Origin: Chaetoceros tenuissimus
Taxonomy: Eukaryota; Bacillariophyta; Thalassiosirophyceae; Chaetocerotales; Chaetocerotaceae
DNA length: 64,000 nt
Reading direction: 5' to 3'
Assembly (NCBI GenBank): GCA_021927905.1
Contig: BLLK01000047.1
Coordinates: forward strand, 1,798,001 to 1,862,000
Part shown: positions 48,663-58,951 of the stretch, piece by piece
Layout of the letters: every line of letters starts with the position of its first letter
How positions within the stretch are numbered: position 1 is the stretch's first letter
Notes under the pieces: model-generated
Told to the model about the DNA's origin: nothing
Seen by the model: the letters and a program-made list of their open reading frames with translations, nothing else
Databases searched by the model: none
Translations under genes and position numbers: made by a program

Positions 48663-49442
48663 AATTCAAAATGAAAGCATTTGGACGGTTTTTTGAATGC
48701 AGCATTGATGATATAATTATTTTAAATCATTTTTGTACCAATGTAAATACCGTAGTTGTATGGATCATTGTTTTCATTTATTTAATAATTGAACATGAAT
48801 GAATATTATTAATATTCCTCATGTTGTTCCAATGACATCCTACTCACCCGACGTCGGCCATAAGCAAAAAGATATATAATCATCAGCTAAACAAATACCG
48901 TACATATATTGTATATATATTGTATATATATAAATTATATTATATTATATATAGGTATATAATAATTGTATAAGGTGTATGGTGTAATGTAAGGTAAATA
49001 GCATGTTGAAAAGCTGCAAAAAGCAAGAAGGTAGAGGTGTGTAACGGCCGTAACGGTTACATAAAGTCTCACAAATATCTTGTCAAAGCAACCTACGTAT
49101 CTATCGAAATAGTCTACCTAAACATAACATGAAAGATACAAGACGTAGATACCTTTGGTAATCAATTGGTTAAGTACAGCAAAATTGCAAATTTAGCTAG
49201 AAAAATGTTGCATGAGAATCTAAAGTTATTATTACTACATATCTTCTCAGATATACAGAGGTAGCAACATGCGATAGAGGATGTTTTTTTTGTGTTAGTA
49301 TTCCGGTAACTTGAAAAACTTACTAATTCACCAATATGTGCCACAACGTCAATATGTGCTTGTAATTTCTTCAACCTAGTTTGCTTTCATATTTTAGACA
49401 TATGGTATTAGATTTATTAATACAGATTTAGTTTGTAGCATC
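48663..49442. other. intergenic, very AT-rich, no gene seen
   Basis: 780 bp between the Cys-rich gene and tRNA-Gln. It contains the TA-rich tract listed separately and a short palindrome TAACGGCCGTTA-like sequence near 49041-49060 (GTAACGGCCGTAACGGTTAC). No open frame of substance is present. Confidence 0.5.
48901..48962. repeat. TA-rich simple repeat
   Basis: A 62-bp tract made almost only of A and T, with repeated TATATATTG and TATATTATAT units. It looks like simple-sequence DNA. It is flanked by ordinary AT-rich spacer. Confidence 0.8.
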
Positions 49443-49514
49443 GGTCCATTAGTGTAGTTGGTTATCACTTCAGGTTCTGATTCTGACAACCTGGGTTCGA
49501 ATCCCAGATGGACC
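49443..49514 (+). tRNA. tRNA-Gln (anticodon CTG)
   Basis: A 72-nt cloverleaf. Acceptor GGTCCAT pairs with ATGGACC. The D arm is GTGT...ATCAC. Anticodon stem TCAGG/TCTGA (one G-U pair) closes loop TTCTGAT, with anticodon CTG reading CAG. T arm CTGGG-TTCGAAT-CCCAG is perfect. No intron is present and CCA is not encoded. A TTTT tract follows at 49520-49523 for RNA polymerase III termination. Confidence 0.92.
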
Positions 49515-50463
49515 TGTCCTTTTGTGGCTTTTGTTGCCCTTCATCCTCCATTTGTTGCTTTTGATGCCATTCATCGATGGTGCAAAGAATGAAGGGCATA
49601 GAGCTCATACTCGTTGAGATATAATACTTTTAAAATTTTGACCTATTCAGCGGGTTCAATCCCCGCTCATTTCCTACCTTTCTTTGTCCTCTTCAAGTAG
49701 CATTGCATGATGTTGCATCAACGCTTCATTAACCTACAGATAGGTATTGATTATGGTTAGTGTATAGTAATAGATAGGCATGGAATGCCATTAGTAAATG
49801 GTAATATATACCATGGCTAGGGATGTAGCTACAATAGTTGGATGTTTCAATGCCGTGTGAGGAAAAATATAACCGTCACATCGAATATAACCGTTATTGA
49901 AGGTTTGTTTCGTATTCTAATCCTCTCTATTCTCATGTTTACTTTTTACACATGTTGAAATGTGAAATGAAATTTAATTACTTAATATTTATCAATTCAA
50001 TCAAAGCAAAGAACTAACTATAATACATTGAATATCAGGGATGTAATGGTATGACTACTACGTACATTCTAGAAAATGCTTTCAGAGCACCTGCTCTTTT
50101 TTGCAGAGGAGACGACTTGCCTTTGTTGTTCTACTTCCTATTCATTTGTGGTGAAAATAGTGAGATCAAACAACCTGATTCATGATACATGATGTATGAT
50201 ATATCATGATGTTTTTACTTTCTTTGACATTTTAAATCTTCCAATGCACTCTTCTTCCACGATGTTAATGTTTGGAAATAAGCTACGTAGGTTGAAGATT
50301 ATGAATAGATACAGACTATGTACTCATCTCATAATAAGATTCAACTCTACATATACCTTATCAGTTATAGTAAAAACTTGCAACAATTCCATTGTAGATT
50401 ATAATGACTACCCTACCCGTAAAAGAAGAAACATTCTTCAACAACCCGACGCTAAATAAAAGC
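49515..50463. other. intergenic with short repeats and a tRNA-like remnant
   Basis: Directly after tRNA-Gln come two imperfect copies of CTTTTGTTGCCCTTCATCC / CTTTTGATGCCATTCATCG (49529-49578). The reverse complement of their core, ATGAAGGGCA, lies at 49590-49599. Further on, CTTTTAA (about 49627-49633) and the T-arm-like GCGGG-TTCAATC-CCCGC (49650-49666) suggest a decayed tRNA-Lys. The rest, to the 3' end of the SAP30-SGF29 gene, shows no gene. Confidence 0.45.
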
Positions 50464-51396
50464 TTAAGCCGTGCCATAATTGATTGGAACCAAATCAACA
50501 TCATCATCATCTTCATGAAAATATGCTTCTGGAAGTGGAATAACATATCTACTAGGAACTCTTCTGTGTGGTGTGTTTCCTTCAGAATCTTCATCATCTT
50601 CAAATTTGAGAATCAAATCTTTTACAATCGGCTTGGTGGTGCCCTTTGGTAGCTTCCAAACAGGTTCTTTGCTCACAATAGCTCTATAAAACGATGTAGT
50701 CTCAGGAAAGATAGCCATAACCTTTGTGTTCTTGGAAAAGCAACCCTCAGTTCCTTTACTCAGTCTCATAACATGCGTCCACGGTAATCTGATGAGTTTT
50801 GATGTATCATCTTCATCCTGTACATCATATGTCTCACTCTCTGCATAGAACCTCTGAACTGAAGCAAGAATCCAAGATCCATTCTCGTTTGTACGTGTAA
50901 TTTTTGCAGCAACCTGATCTCCCGGTCTGGCAGCATTTTTGCTTCTTTTTCTTCGTCTAGCAAGTGGTCCTGGCGCATGACCATCAAAGAAAGAAGTCGA
51001 TCTGGCATAGTCAGCACTAGCAACTGCGTATCTATCGTATTCATGACTTTCACTCCCTGCAGCAAGTCCTGCAGTAGCGTTTCCAACAGAAGCTCCAGAG
51101 ATTCGTTGAGTTGTGTTGGGAAGAAGAGGACCTAATTCTTGTCCAGCCGATAGACGTGCCAAGAAACCATTTACGACAGTCTCCTCATTTACTTCCATTG
51201 CTTCAAAGTGGCGTGCAACAGCCACTGCGATCTCGGAATGTGGTGCTTCATTGCGAACAGGAACCGAGTGATGGTCAATATAAGACATGAGAGTTAACGG
51301 AGGTAGCTTTTTGAAGTCAAGTCCTACTCCTCTAGGATATGATCTGGAATGACCAGATTTAGAGGATCCTCCACGGCCACGCTTTTGATACTGCAT
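50464..51396 (-). CDS. SAP30-like Sin3-binding domain fused to SGF29-type Tudor domain
   Basis: 310 residues, single exon. Residues 25-82 (GLDFKKLPPLTLMSYIDHHS ... VARHFEAMEVNEETVVNGFL) follow the SAP30 Sin3-binding pattern 'v.L..L...tL..Y...f.l... V.rHF..q.vdE..Vi.gFl'. Residues about 157-305 follow the SGF29 C-terminal tandem Tudor domain. Its signs are PGDQVAAKITRTNENGSWIL, VQRFYAESETYDVQDEDD, VMAIFPETTSFYRAIVS and RRVPSRYVIPLPE. In animals and yeast SAP30 belongs to the Sin3 histone deacetylase complex and SGF29 to SAGA, where it reads H3K4me. Having both in one protein suggests a chromatin adaptor that reads methylated H3 and recruits Sin3. The N-terminal RGRGG is probably disordered. 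Domain calls are by motif; nuclear location is inferred. Confidence 0.8.
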   Translation of the reverse strand: MQYQKRGRGGSSKSGHSRSYPRGVGLDFKKLPPLTLMSYIDHHSVPVRNEAPHSEIAVAVARHFEAMEVNEETVVNGFLARLSAGQELGPLLPNTTQRISGASVGNATAGLAAGSESHEYDRYAVASADYARSTSFFDGHAPGPLARRRKRSKNAARPGDQVAAKITRTNENGSWILASVQRFYAESETYDVQDEDDTSKLIRLPWTHVMRLSKGTEGCFSKNTKVMAIFPETTSFYRAIVSKEPVWKLPKGTTKPIVKDLILKFEDDEDSEGNTPHRRVPSRYVIPLPEAYFHEDDDDVDLVPINYGTA

Positions 51397-52130
51397 TTTT
51401 GTGTCTAAACCTGAAGATGAGAAATTCTATAATCAGTGAATTTGAAGATAGCTCAAGCACTTGGATAGTTCTTGGATGTGTTGAAATTCAATTACTACGC
51501 GTAGATATGAGTGTTGAGTGTTGATTTAGTAGTGTTGTTTAGAAGTTTGAAGCAAGAAGAAGCGCGTGGCGCACTACGTAGCTGCTATCCTTATCTAATT
51601 ATTTTTGGCTATGCAAAAATGACTAATTTAGACGGACGACTTCATTCTTAAAATTTCCATATGAAAATTTCCGTGCTTTTCAACAAAGTCTTCAGTACAA
51701 TTGAAATTCCCAAAATTACAATTAGGATTATAAAATCTTTATATTGGCTTCATATTCTGAATAGTTGAAATCTGTGGTAGTGCGGTTTAAATCATTCTTT
51801 TCCCCCTTTATTTCGCCTTCCTCATGATTGACTAAAATTGTTCTATTTTTGTCGAAGGTGCGCAAGGTGCACTTCATTCAATTTATGTACGTACTCGTTG
51901 GTATGAGATCAGTGCTGTCTCATTCATGAAGTAGGCTAATGTCACTTTTTTTGAGCGCTTAGTTAAAAGTACTGTAATAGCACTTAGCAGTGGCAACTAG
52001 TAACATCAACAATTACTAGGCTTCTCTTCACGAGATTCGTTAATCTACTTAATCATAGCACCTGGCAAACTTTAAACAAATATCTAATCAGGTTTTACAA
52101 GCACAAGACACAAAAAGAGGGTACGCAGAT
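51397..52130. promoter_or_regulatory. divergent intergenic region, no gene seen
   Basis: 734 bp between the SAP30-SGF29 start (minus) and the two-repeat secreted protein start (plus). I see no open frame, RNA gene or repeat. The promoter role is by position only. Confidence 0.4.
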
Positions 52131-54472
52131 ATGAAATTTTCGAAAGCTTGCTCACTGTTGCTTTTTGCAGCAGTTGCCATCAATACTTCTTCAGCTCAAA
52201 ACGATGATGACGATGATGAAGGCATGGTGCTGGTAGGAAATACAATCACCAGAACAGACGTCTCTGATATCGCAGATATGGCACTAGATATAAGAGATAT
52301 GAGAGCCATGTGTGATGTGGGAGACATCGATGGAGCTCTTGCAGTTTTTCGTGATGGAGAAAATTCCGAGTTTTCTTTGAAACAGCTAGTTTACAGTGAG
52401 CGATACACAAATGCAGATTTTACCTTTGCATTTCAAATGTATGGTTTGTCAGGTGCAAAACCAGCTGATCATGACCAATTTACAACCTTTTCTGCAGATT
52501 ACGTGGAAAAGTTGTTTGAAGATGGGAAATGTAAGACGGCAGTTGCAGCAGCACAGAACATTGCCCTTTGGATGCACATTGCCTCCGTAACCTGGAACAT
52601 TTTGCATTCGTGTACAATCCGTGCTGATCCACAGTTTGATAATGATGCTGCTGGCGTTGGGAACCTTCCAAATCTAGCAGATATTATTGTGGCATATTGG
52701 ATCGGATCGCTCCAAGAGGACTCTGAGGGAGTTGATGGATTCTCTTTGTACTCTCAAGCCAATAAAATTGGAGAGAAATTCGGCACCAATATTATCGGGG
52801 GTGCAAGAGCAAACAGAAACATCTTGGATTCTTATGAACAGATAAGTGCCATTCTATCTCAAGAACAGGCTTGTGACGATGGGTACGAAATGAGAAGAAC
52901 TAATGAAGACCTATGGACACCAATTGTCGAACTTACAAGACAGATGATGATACCTCAGATGCAAGGTCTAATCTATGCAATGCTTGAAGAAGACATGGAT
53001 GATATTGGCGTATATTCTCAAATTGTAGTTCCTCAATTATCACAGTGTCGATATTCTTCTTACAAGTACCTCAAGGACACGTTCCTTGATAATGAATATG
53101 ATACATCAAAGTTCCATAATACTCTCAAGGTCCTGCAGTCCACTTATGCATGCCTTGGTCTTTCATGCAGTGACATTGGAATAGCTCATGAGTACGGTGA
53201 TAGAGTTTTGGGATGTCATGACTACTCTGAGGAGCCTATTTTGGCAGGTTACCCTGCTGGTAGTGATGTGACAGAAATTGCAAAGATTGACTTGGATATG
53301 CATCAAATCAACGTTTTGGTAAGTAAAGTACATGACTGACTAGAATAGTAGAAGAAACAATAGATATGCAGCAATTCACTCACATTTCATTTCATTAGAC
53401 TTCCTATGAAAATGAAAATTACTGGACAATGGCAAAATTCATCTACAAACTTGGAAAGAATTCCGCCATTGACAACTATTACGACGACGATGACGCAAGT
53501 GATGGAGGTTATCTTTCCTTGCACGCAATGGCTATCGACAGCGAGAGAAAAATTGCACCTTTTTACGATTCATACATTGCTTACTTTGATGATCCTCATT
53601 ACGCTGACGATTCCATCATGGAAACCTTTGAAAATGAGGGAAGGTGGAAAAATAAATCGATGGCACAGCGTGCAATGGCTATCCGTGTAACAATGCAAGC
53701 CCAGATCATTTACATGTATGTCTTGTATAAGTTACAAAAAGCTGCAGACAATTGTGGCCAAGATGATTCTGTTAGGATGGATGCTCTTGACGACGGCGAT
53801 AATGTTATCGACGAATGGGATGAAGCTGCTGCTTTGATCATTGGGTCCTTAGAGGGTGAAGGCATCGGAGGATCTTCTAATTTCAAGGATGGAAGTTCGT
53901 TGTGGAGTCTTGCTAATAATCGCGCAGTCGAATTCAGTCGAGAAAATGAAGCTGGTTATGCAATTTCGAATGCTGCAATTTTCAATCTTTTGCTTGCAGG
54001 CAAGGCAAAAATTATCTCCAATAGTTGCTCTAATTTGGAGCGATTTTCCTATGGCATTGCACACATGTTATTCATTCCTCTGTTTCAAAGCATGGTCAAG
54101 TATGCTATTGTAAACCATATGGAAACTGCCGATTCCGATGATCCAGACATTGTTGCTGGGGAGATATTTGCCAAATCTGTGATCCCTGTGCTTCAATACT
54201 ACGACTACCAGAGTGCGAAGACCGTGAGTGATAATCTGGTGCCTGTAGAGGAATTTGTACAACTTGTGCAAGAGGGTCCTCAGAAGGTTGCAGATTCCTA
54301 CCTCGCCATTGCAGACGATTTCAACATTGAATGCGAATATATCGGCAAGAGCTTTGAAGTCGACGCTTGTGCGAACTATCGCTTACAATACAAAACCAGC
54401 AGCAGTGTTGCAAGCAGTGTGTCTCTTGCTGCAACAGCTGTCTGTTTACTTGCTGTATCCTTGTTGATTTAA
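52131..54472 (+). CDS. secreted, membrane-anchored protein with internal duplication
   Basis: Model: exons 52131-53318 and 53399-54472, phase 0, giving 753 residues. MKFSKACSLLLFAAVAINTS-SAQ is a signal peptide. The C-terminus, SSSVASSVSLAATAVCLLAVSLLI, is a hydrophobic anchor ending at the last residue, as in GPI-anchored or tail-anchored surface proteins. The body is two copies of a domain about 360 residues apart. VAYWIGSLQEDSEGVDGFSL followed by YSQANKIGEKF (about 185-217) matches AALIIGSLEGEGIGGSS followed by GSSLWSLANNRAVEF (about 538-577). CLGLSCSDIG (about 340) matches CEYIGKSFEVDAC (about 707). Both copies are helical with scattered cysteines and acidic residues. I do not recognise the family with confidence; a cell-surface binding protein is plausible. 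Confidence 0.75.
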
Positions 54473-54536
54473 TCGAAATATCTTTTTGTTACATACTACC
54501 TATATAAGAATAGTTAAAAACTTTGCTTTGGATTAA

Positions 54537-55868
54537 TTAAAGTATCCTTCTGTTCCACAAGTTATATTTTCTCCAAACAAATGCTGCTTCTTCATGTACG
54601 ATAGAATGTCGTCGCGCAAGCTTATCAGGATCCTTACCATATCCACCACCAATAACGCATGCAATAGGTATCCCCTTTTCAACGCATGTTTCTATCACCC
54701 AACGATCACGTTTCCGTATCCCTTCAGTAGTCAATGAAAGCCTACCTAGAAAATCGTCTTTGTGAACATCAATACCAGCGTCATATAGCACAAAGTCTGG
54801 ATTACTCTCAGCCAAAGCCAGATTCACACTCTTTTTTAAAACTTGCATGTACTCTTCATCTTCCATATTGTCAGGCAAAGGTATATCGTAGGTCGACTCT
54901 GCTTTGGGAGTTGGATAATTAGAAGCACAGTGCAAACTGAGCGTCACCAAAGAATCACCAATCACAGGACCAAATTTTGCGGTACCGTCTCCTATAATTT
55001 AGCTTGAGTTAGATACATCGCAATTTGAGAGAGAAATAATAATCTCATGAGTAGACTAACCTTGATGAACATCACAATCAATGACAAGCACTTTCTTCAC
55101 CCCTTTTATTGTTCCTCCATTTAGCCGTTCATCTAATAAGAAATTCGCTGTTACAGCAAGGTCATTAAGAATTGTGTAGCCCGCACCTTTTTCTGAGTCT
55201 GCATGATGAGTTCCTCCAGCTGCATTTGTAGCAAGACCATACCTGAACGCCAACTGAGCAGCAAGAATGGTTCCTCCTACTTCAAGTATCGTCCGACGCT
55301 TTACTTGTTCCATTTTGCAACATTCCCGAAATCCTATTCTGCGCTCTTCTTCTACTGTTAGTGATGATGACAAGAATCTATCCAGAAATTTAGGAGAGAT
55401 GACATTAGAGAACCATGAACGAGGAAGGTCTCGTTCATTCAAGGGCTCAAAAAAGTCGTCAGGACTTCGCACCAATGGTCGAGGTAGATGACTCTTTTTC
55501 TCAAGCAAAGAGTTTGCTAAATGGTAAAACTTTGTCATTGGAAATGTTTGCTTCTCAGGCCATTCCTTAAATGAATAATTTGGATGATACACAATAGGCT
55601 GATGAAATCGATTTTCTTCTGGTATGTGGCCGTTTCTCGCAGATGCCAGGAGGCCACCATCTCTCATCTTTTCTATAAAAGTGTTATCTGGATCCAGATA
55701 ATCATGTTCAAATGGTGATTCTACTTCATAGTTATTACTCCGTTCACTTGCTACAGTGGAGAATACCATTTGTTTTATGCGATCATAGCTAGATGCAACT
55801 TTTCTGGTGGGTGCTACTCCATGTTTGATTGATAAGTGCAATGGTATAAATGCAAGTGATCTCTTCAT
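54537..55868 (-). CDS. histone-deacetylase-family hydrolase (class IV / HDAC11-like) with N-terminal extension
   Basis: Model on the minus strand: exon 1 55868-55061, intron 55060-54992, exon 2 54991-54537; 420 residues. The catalytic elements are all present. GGTHHAD holds the His pair (221-222). VIDCDVHQGDGT has the metal ligands, and the intron falls inside this motif after CAT CAA G. DAGIDVHKDD gives the third ligand, and GGGYGKD the C-terminal Gly-Gly-Gly-Tyr. These follow the class IV/bacterial-type deacetylases, which remove acyl groups from lysines or polyamines. Residues 1-130 are an extension not needed for the fold. Its start (MKRSLAFIPLHLSIKHGVAPTR..., basic, without acids) could be a mitochondrial presequence, so histone may not be the substrate. 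It ends 64 bp from the neighbouring surface-protein gene. Confidence 0.88.
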
Positions 55869-56264
55869 GTTGATAGATCTTTATCTCTTCAGGTTACAGA
55901 AGGTAGGCTATGTGGGTTCTCAGATGTTGTAATTGTTGAAATGATTTTTATAAGGCTGAATGTTAAAATACGTACTTCGAAGAATGAAAAATTGTTGCTG
56001 TTTGTTTATTGTTTGTGGTCGTCCATGGTATTCAATTGAAATTTTACACTATGACGCTATGACGGTTTTGATGACGCATTGAAGAAGAAGAAATGATGTC
56101 ATTGACACTCGTTTTGTGTCTGAAAAGAAAAGGATTGTCTTCTCATTTTTCTTTCACAAAACAAGTTTCTTTGAAGTGTTCAAAGTCATCTTTTAGTCAC
56201 AAAAGTTAAAATCATCTACAAGTACAAGAAGAAAAGAAACCTAGATATATTCCTACCATCAAAT
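55869..56264. promoter_or_regulatory. divergent intergenic region between deacetylase and TPR genes
   Basis: 396 bp separate two gene starts on opposite strands. It contains no open frame of note, RNA gene or repeat. Presumed promoter region by position. Confidence 0.4.
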
Positions 56265-57833
56265 ATGTTTGGGTGCAAGTCTAGAAAACAAGCCAACGCG
56301 ATACAAAATGCTTGTCATTCCAAGAAGGGTGCTGATGTTGTAAAAACAAAACATGAGATAGTAGCCACGACTGCAAAGATTGATCATGACCTACAAGTTG
56401 TCGGTGAATCCCAAGTTTGTTGGAATCCTCAGGAAGCACCAATATGCGGCAGTCAAAAAGAAGAAGAGGCACTTTTATTAGTAAATCTGAAAAACTACGA
56501 TGGAGCCATAGACGTATACCTCGAAATATTGTCAAAGTATCCACAAAATTCAATATCAAATTTCGATTATGCCAGAATATGCACACACTTAGGGGATCTT
56601 TATTTTATAAAAGGAGATTTCCAAAATGCCTTGAAGTATTATCGGCGAGAGCTAGGTATCAATGAGGAAAGCCACGAGTCATATGATGAACCAACGATAG
56701 CCGACAGCTTGATGCGAATAGCAAAAACAGTGTCGGCAACACAACAGTATTCATATGCTCTAAAGTTGTTTCAAAAGGCGTTTGATATTAGGAAAAAAGT
56801 GTATGGAATAGAACATGCGAAAACCATAGAGACTCAGTTAGATATTGCGTGGACGTATAAACATGCCGGAATGTACGAGTTGTCATTAGCTCAATTTTAT
56901 GGAGCTCTGGGTGTACAGCAAAAAGTATACGGCATGTGTCATGAAGAATTGATTACAACATATTCATCCTTGGGAAAAGTACTTCTTGAGCATGGAGACT
57001 TTGATCAAGCCTTGACTTGTTGTGGTAAGGCTCTTGATATTTCAAGAGAAATGCACGGTAATGAATCATCACACACAGCGTCTGCCTACTTCAACTTAGG
57101 GCGCATTTATTTTGAAAAAGGTGATTGTGATAAAGCTATAGAAAAATTAGAGAAGAGCCTGGTAATTAGAAAGTCGGTTTTTGGAGATACCCACCCAAAA
57201 GTGGCAATATCGTACTTTCATTTAGGAATCGCACTTGACAAAAAGGGGGATGTTTACGACTCTTTGCAATGTATGAAGAAAGCTATTTCAATAGATGAGC
57301 AGACATCAATGGAAAATGAAGCAGCAGAAAAGTGCAGTAAGATCGCATCCATGTGGGCTTATCAGAAAGGAGATTATGATACTGCCCTTGACTTTTTGCT
57401 CAAGTCGCTGAACCTAACAATGAAAAAGAAAAAAGAAGCAACAAATCAAGATACAGAGCTTGATCTTCAATTAGCTCATAGGTGTGAAACCATAGCAATG
57501 GTATATTTGCTGAAAAACAATTATGATATGGCAGTAAATTTTTACCGACGAGCATACACTATACGATGTCCAATACAGGGCAGTAGTCATAAAGATGTAT
57601 TGAGATGCTGCAAGAGTATTGGTGATGTTTTGTTGCGGATCAAGAATTATGATCTGGCATTGTTCTACTTTGGGACCGCATTGGACATGGAATTAAAATT
57701 GAAAACAGTCGATCGAAAAGTTATTCTACATGACTACAAAAGAATGGAACGAGCATTTCGGTTGAAAGGGGATGAAGAGAATGCAAATAGATATTTACAA
57801 ATGACAAATGCACTGGAAAAACAACTATCATAG
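56265..57833 (+). CDS. tetratricopeptide-repeat protein, kinesin-light-chain-like
   Basis: 522 residues, single exon. From about residue 65 to 505 the sequence is a run of about ten TPR units of roughly 42 residues, the kinesin-light-chain/TPR_12 spacing. Examples are ADSLMRIAKTVSATQQYSYA, ALKLFQKAFDIRKKVYG, TAYSSLGKV-like TTYSSLGKVLLEHGDFDQAL and SAYFNLGRIYFEKGDCDKAI. Each first helix ends near small residues and each unit ends with 'vyG..H....'. The first 60 residues are basic, Cys-containing and have no signal peptide. The protein is probably a cytosolic protein-binding scaffold. There is no evidence that it is an actual kinesin subunit, as the N-terminal coiled coil of KLC is missing. Confidence 0.8.
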   Translation: MFGCKSRKQANAIQNACHSKKGADVVKTKHEIVATTAKIDHDLQVVGESQVCWNPQEAPICGSQKEEEALLLVNLKNYDGAIDVYLEILSKYPQNSISNFDYARICTHLGDLYFIKGDFQNALKYYRRELGINEESHESYDEPTIADSLMRIAKTVSATQQYSYALKLFQKAFDIRKKVYGIEHAKTIETQLDIAWTYKHAGMYELSLAQFYGALGVQQKVYGMCHEELITTYSSLGKVLLEHGDFDQALTCCGKALDISREMHGNESSHTASAYFNLGRIYFEKGDCDKAIEKLEKSLVIRKSVFGDTHPKVAISYFHLGIALDKKGDVYDSLQCMKKAISIDEQTSMENEAAEKCSKIASMWAYQKGDYDTALDFLLKSLNLTMKKKKEATNQDTELDLQLAHRCETIAMVYLLKNNYDMAVNFYRRAYTIRCPIQGSSHKDVLRCCKSIGDVLLRIKNYDLALFYFGTALDMELKLKTVDRKVILHDYKRMERAFRLKGDEENANRYLQMTNALEKQLS

Positions 57834-58238
57834 GCTCTTGATTTATATTAGAAACTAATCATAGAATGCATATATAATTAATAAAAAATTGCTTAGAGAA
57901 TTCAATCATGCTGTAGGCAGTAGAGATATTGATATTGATGCTGAACTACTGTAGTTTTTCCTGTGAATTCCAATGACAACATCTGATGTTTCGTGTCAAT
58001 TTCTTGTACGTTGGTGTGTACGTATATAGCTCAGTACATAAATCCACAATGACGACACTATCTTTCGAGCTAGAACAACAGACTAGACCAGTAGCCACAC
58101 ATAGCACTAAGTGCCAAGCGTAAACGCGTAAACAGTCTGATCATTTTTCATTTTGTTGCAGAACTACACAACCCATCTTCACACAGCATCTATCCAAAAT
58201 TGGTTTCTATTTTTGAAAAGAAAGGATTTGATTAAACA
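57834..58238. other. intergenic, no gene seen
   Basis: 405 bp between two plus-strand genes; AT-rich with no open frame of note, RNA gene or repeat. Presumably 3' UTR of the TPR gene and promoter of the Aven-like gene. Confidence 0.5.
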
Positions 58239-58856
58239 ATGGGGCGAACGCAAGTCAGTCGGAATCAAAGATTAGGCCGACCAGGAGGAAAAGGAAGAGG
58301 CTCCGCTGGAAGGGGAAGCAAACCGAAAAAAGATCACGCAAAAGATCTTGGTGACAATTCGTATAGATTCGAAACTAAAAATCATTACAAAAATCAGGAA
58401 AAAAATTGGGAAATTGCAGCGGAAGCTGCATATGGTCCTTCCCACGAGTCTGTTCAATCCATGATGGGTAAAGGAATCGAAGAGTCTAATGACGATCAAA
58501 GTATTTTCATGGCTTCCATAGATCTAATTAAAATGAATAAGTGCTTAGAAAGCTTGGAAACATCAATATGGATGAATTTACCAGATAGAATACTAGACAT
58601 TTACGACAACAAATATGGGACAAGAAGTAATGAAGAAAGCAAGACATATACTATATCAGAAATGAATTCCAATCCACAAATTGGCGGAACACAGGCTGAG
58701 CAATTATCAGAAGATGTAAAAAATCTGCGATTGGATGACACGATAAACGTTAATGAAGAGTCATGCGATGAAGATTCAAATAGCAAAGATGATGAAAATG
58801 ATTCGGAGGAAGAAGAAGACTTAGATGCTTGGCTTGATGATATGATAGATGCATAA
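58239..58856 (+). CDS. Aven-like protein (RG-rich N-terminus, acidic C-terminus)
   Basis: 205 residues, single exon. The N-terminus MGRTQVSRNQRLGRPGGKGRG is Arg/Gly-rich. The middle reads SYRFETKNHYKNQEKNWE, later IFMASIDLIKMNKCLESLE and IWMNLPDRILDIYD. This layout resembles Aven, which has an RG-rich start, an 'F.F...KeWd' segment, then a helical 'l..aLq.LPlclRLn' segment. The C-terminus is acidic and ends DLDAWLDDMIDA, also like Aven family ends. Animal Aven is an apoptosis and cell-cycle regulator and binds structured RNA with its RG region. Transferring that function here is speculative. The family call is moderate. It ends 95 bp from the convergent RPL17 gene. Confidence 0.6.
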   Translation: MGRTQVSRNQRLGRPGGKGRGSAGRGSKPKKDHAKDLGDNSYRFETKNHYKNQEKNWEIAAEAAYGPSHESVQSMMGKGIEESNDDQSIFMASIDLIKMNKCLESLETSIWMNLPDRILDIYDNKYGTRSNEESKTYTISEMNSNPQIGGTQAEQLSEDVKNLRLDDTINVNEESCDEDSNSKDDENDSEEEEDLDAWLDDMIDA

Positions 58857-58951
58857 TCCATTACTAATGAGCTGTTTCCATTCATGTGAAATATCTTCGA
58901 TGAAAACTACTTCTGATGGGGCTGAATTTTTATCATATTTATTTTATTTGC

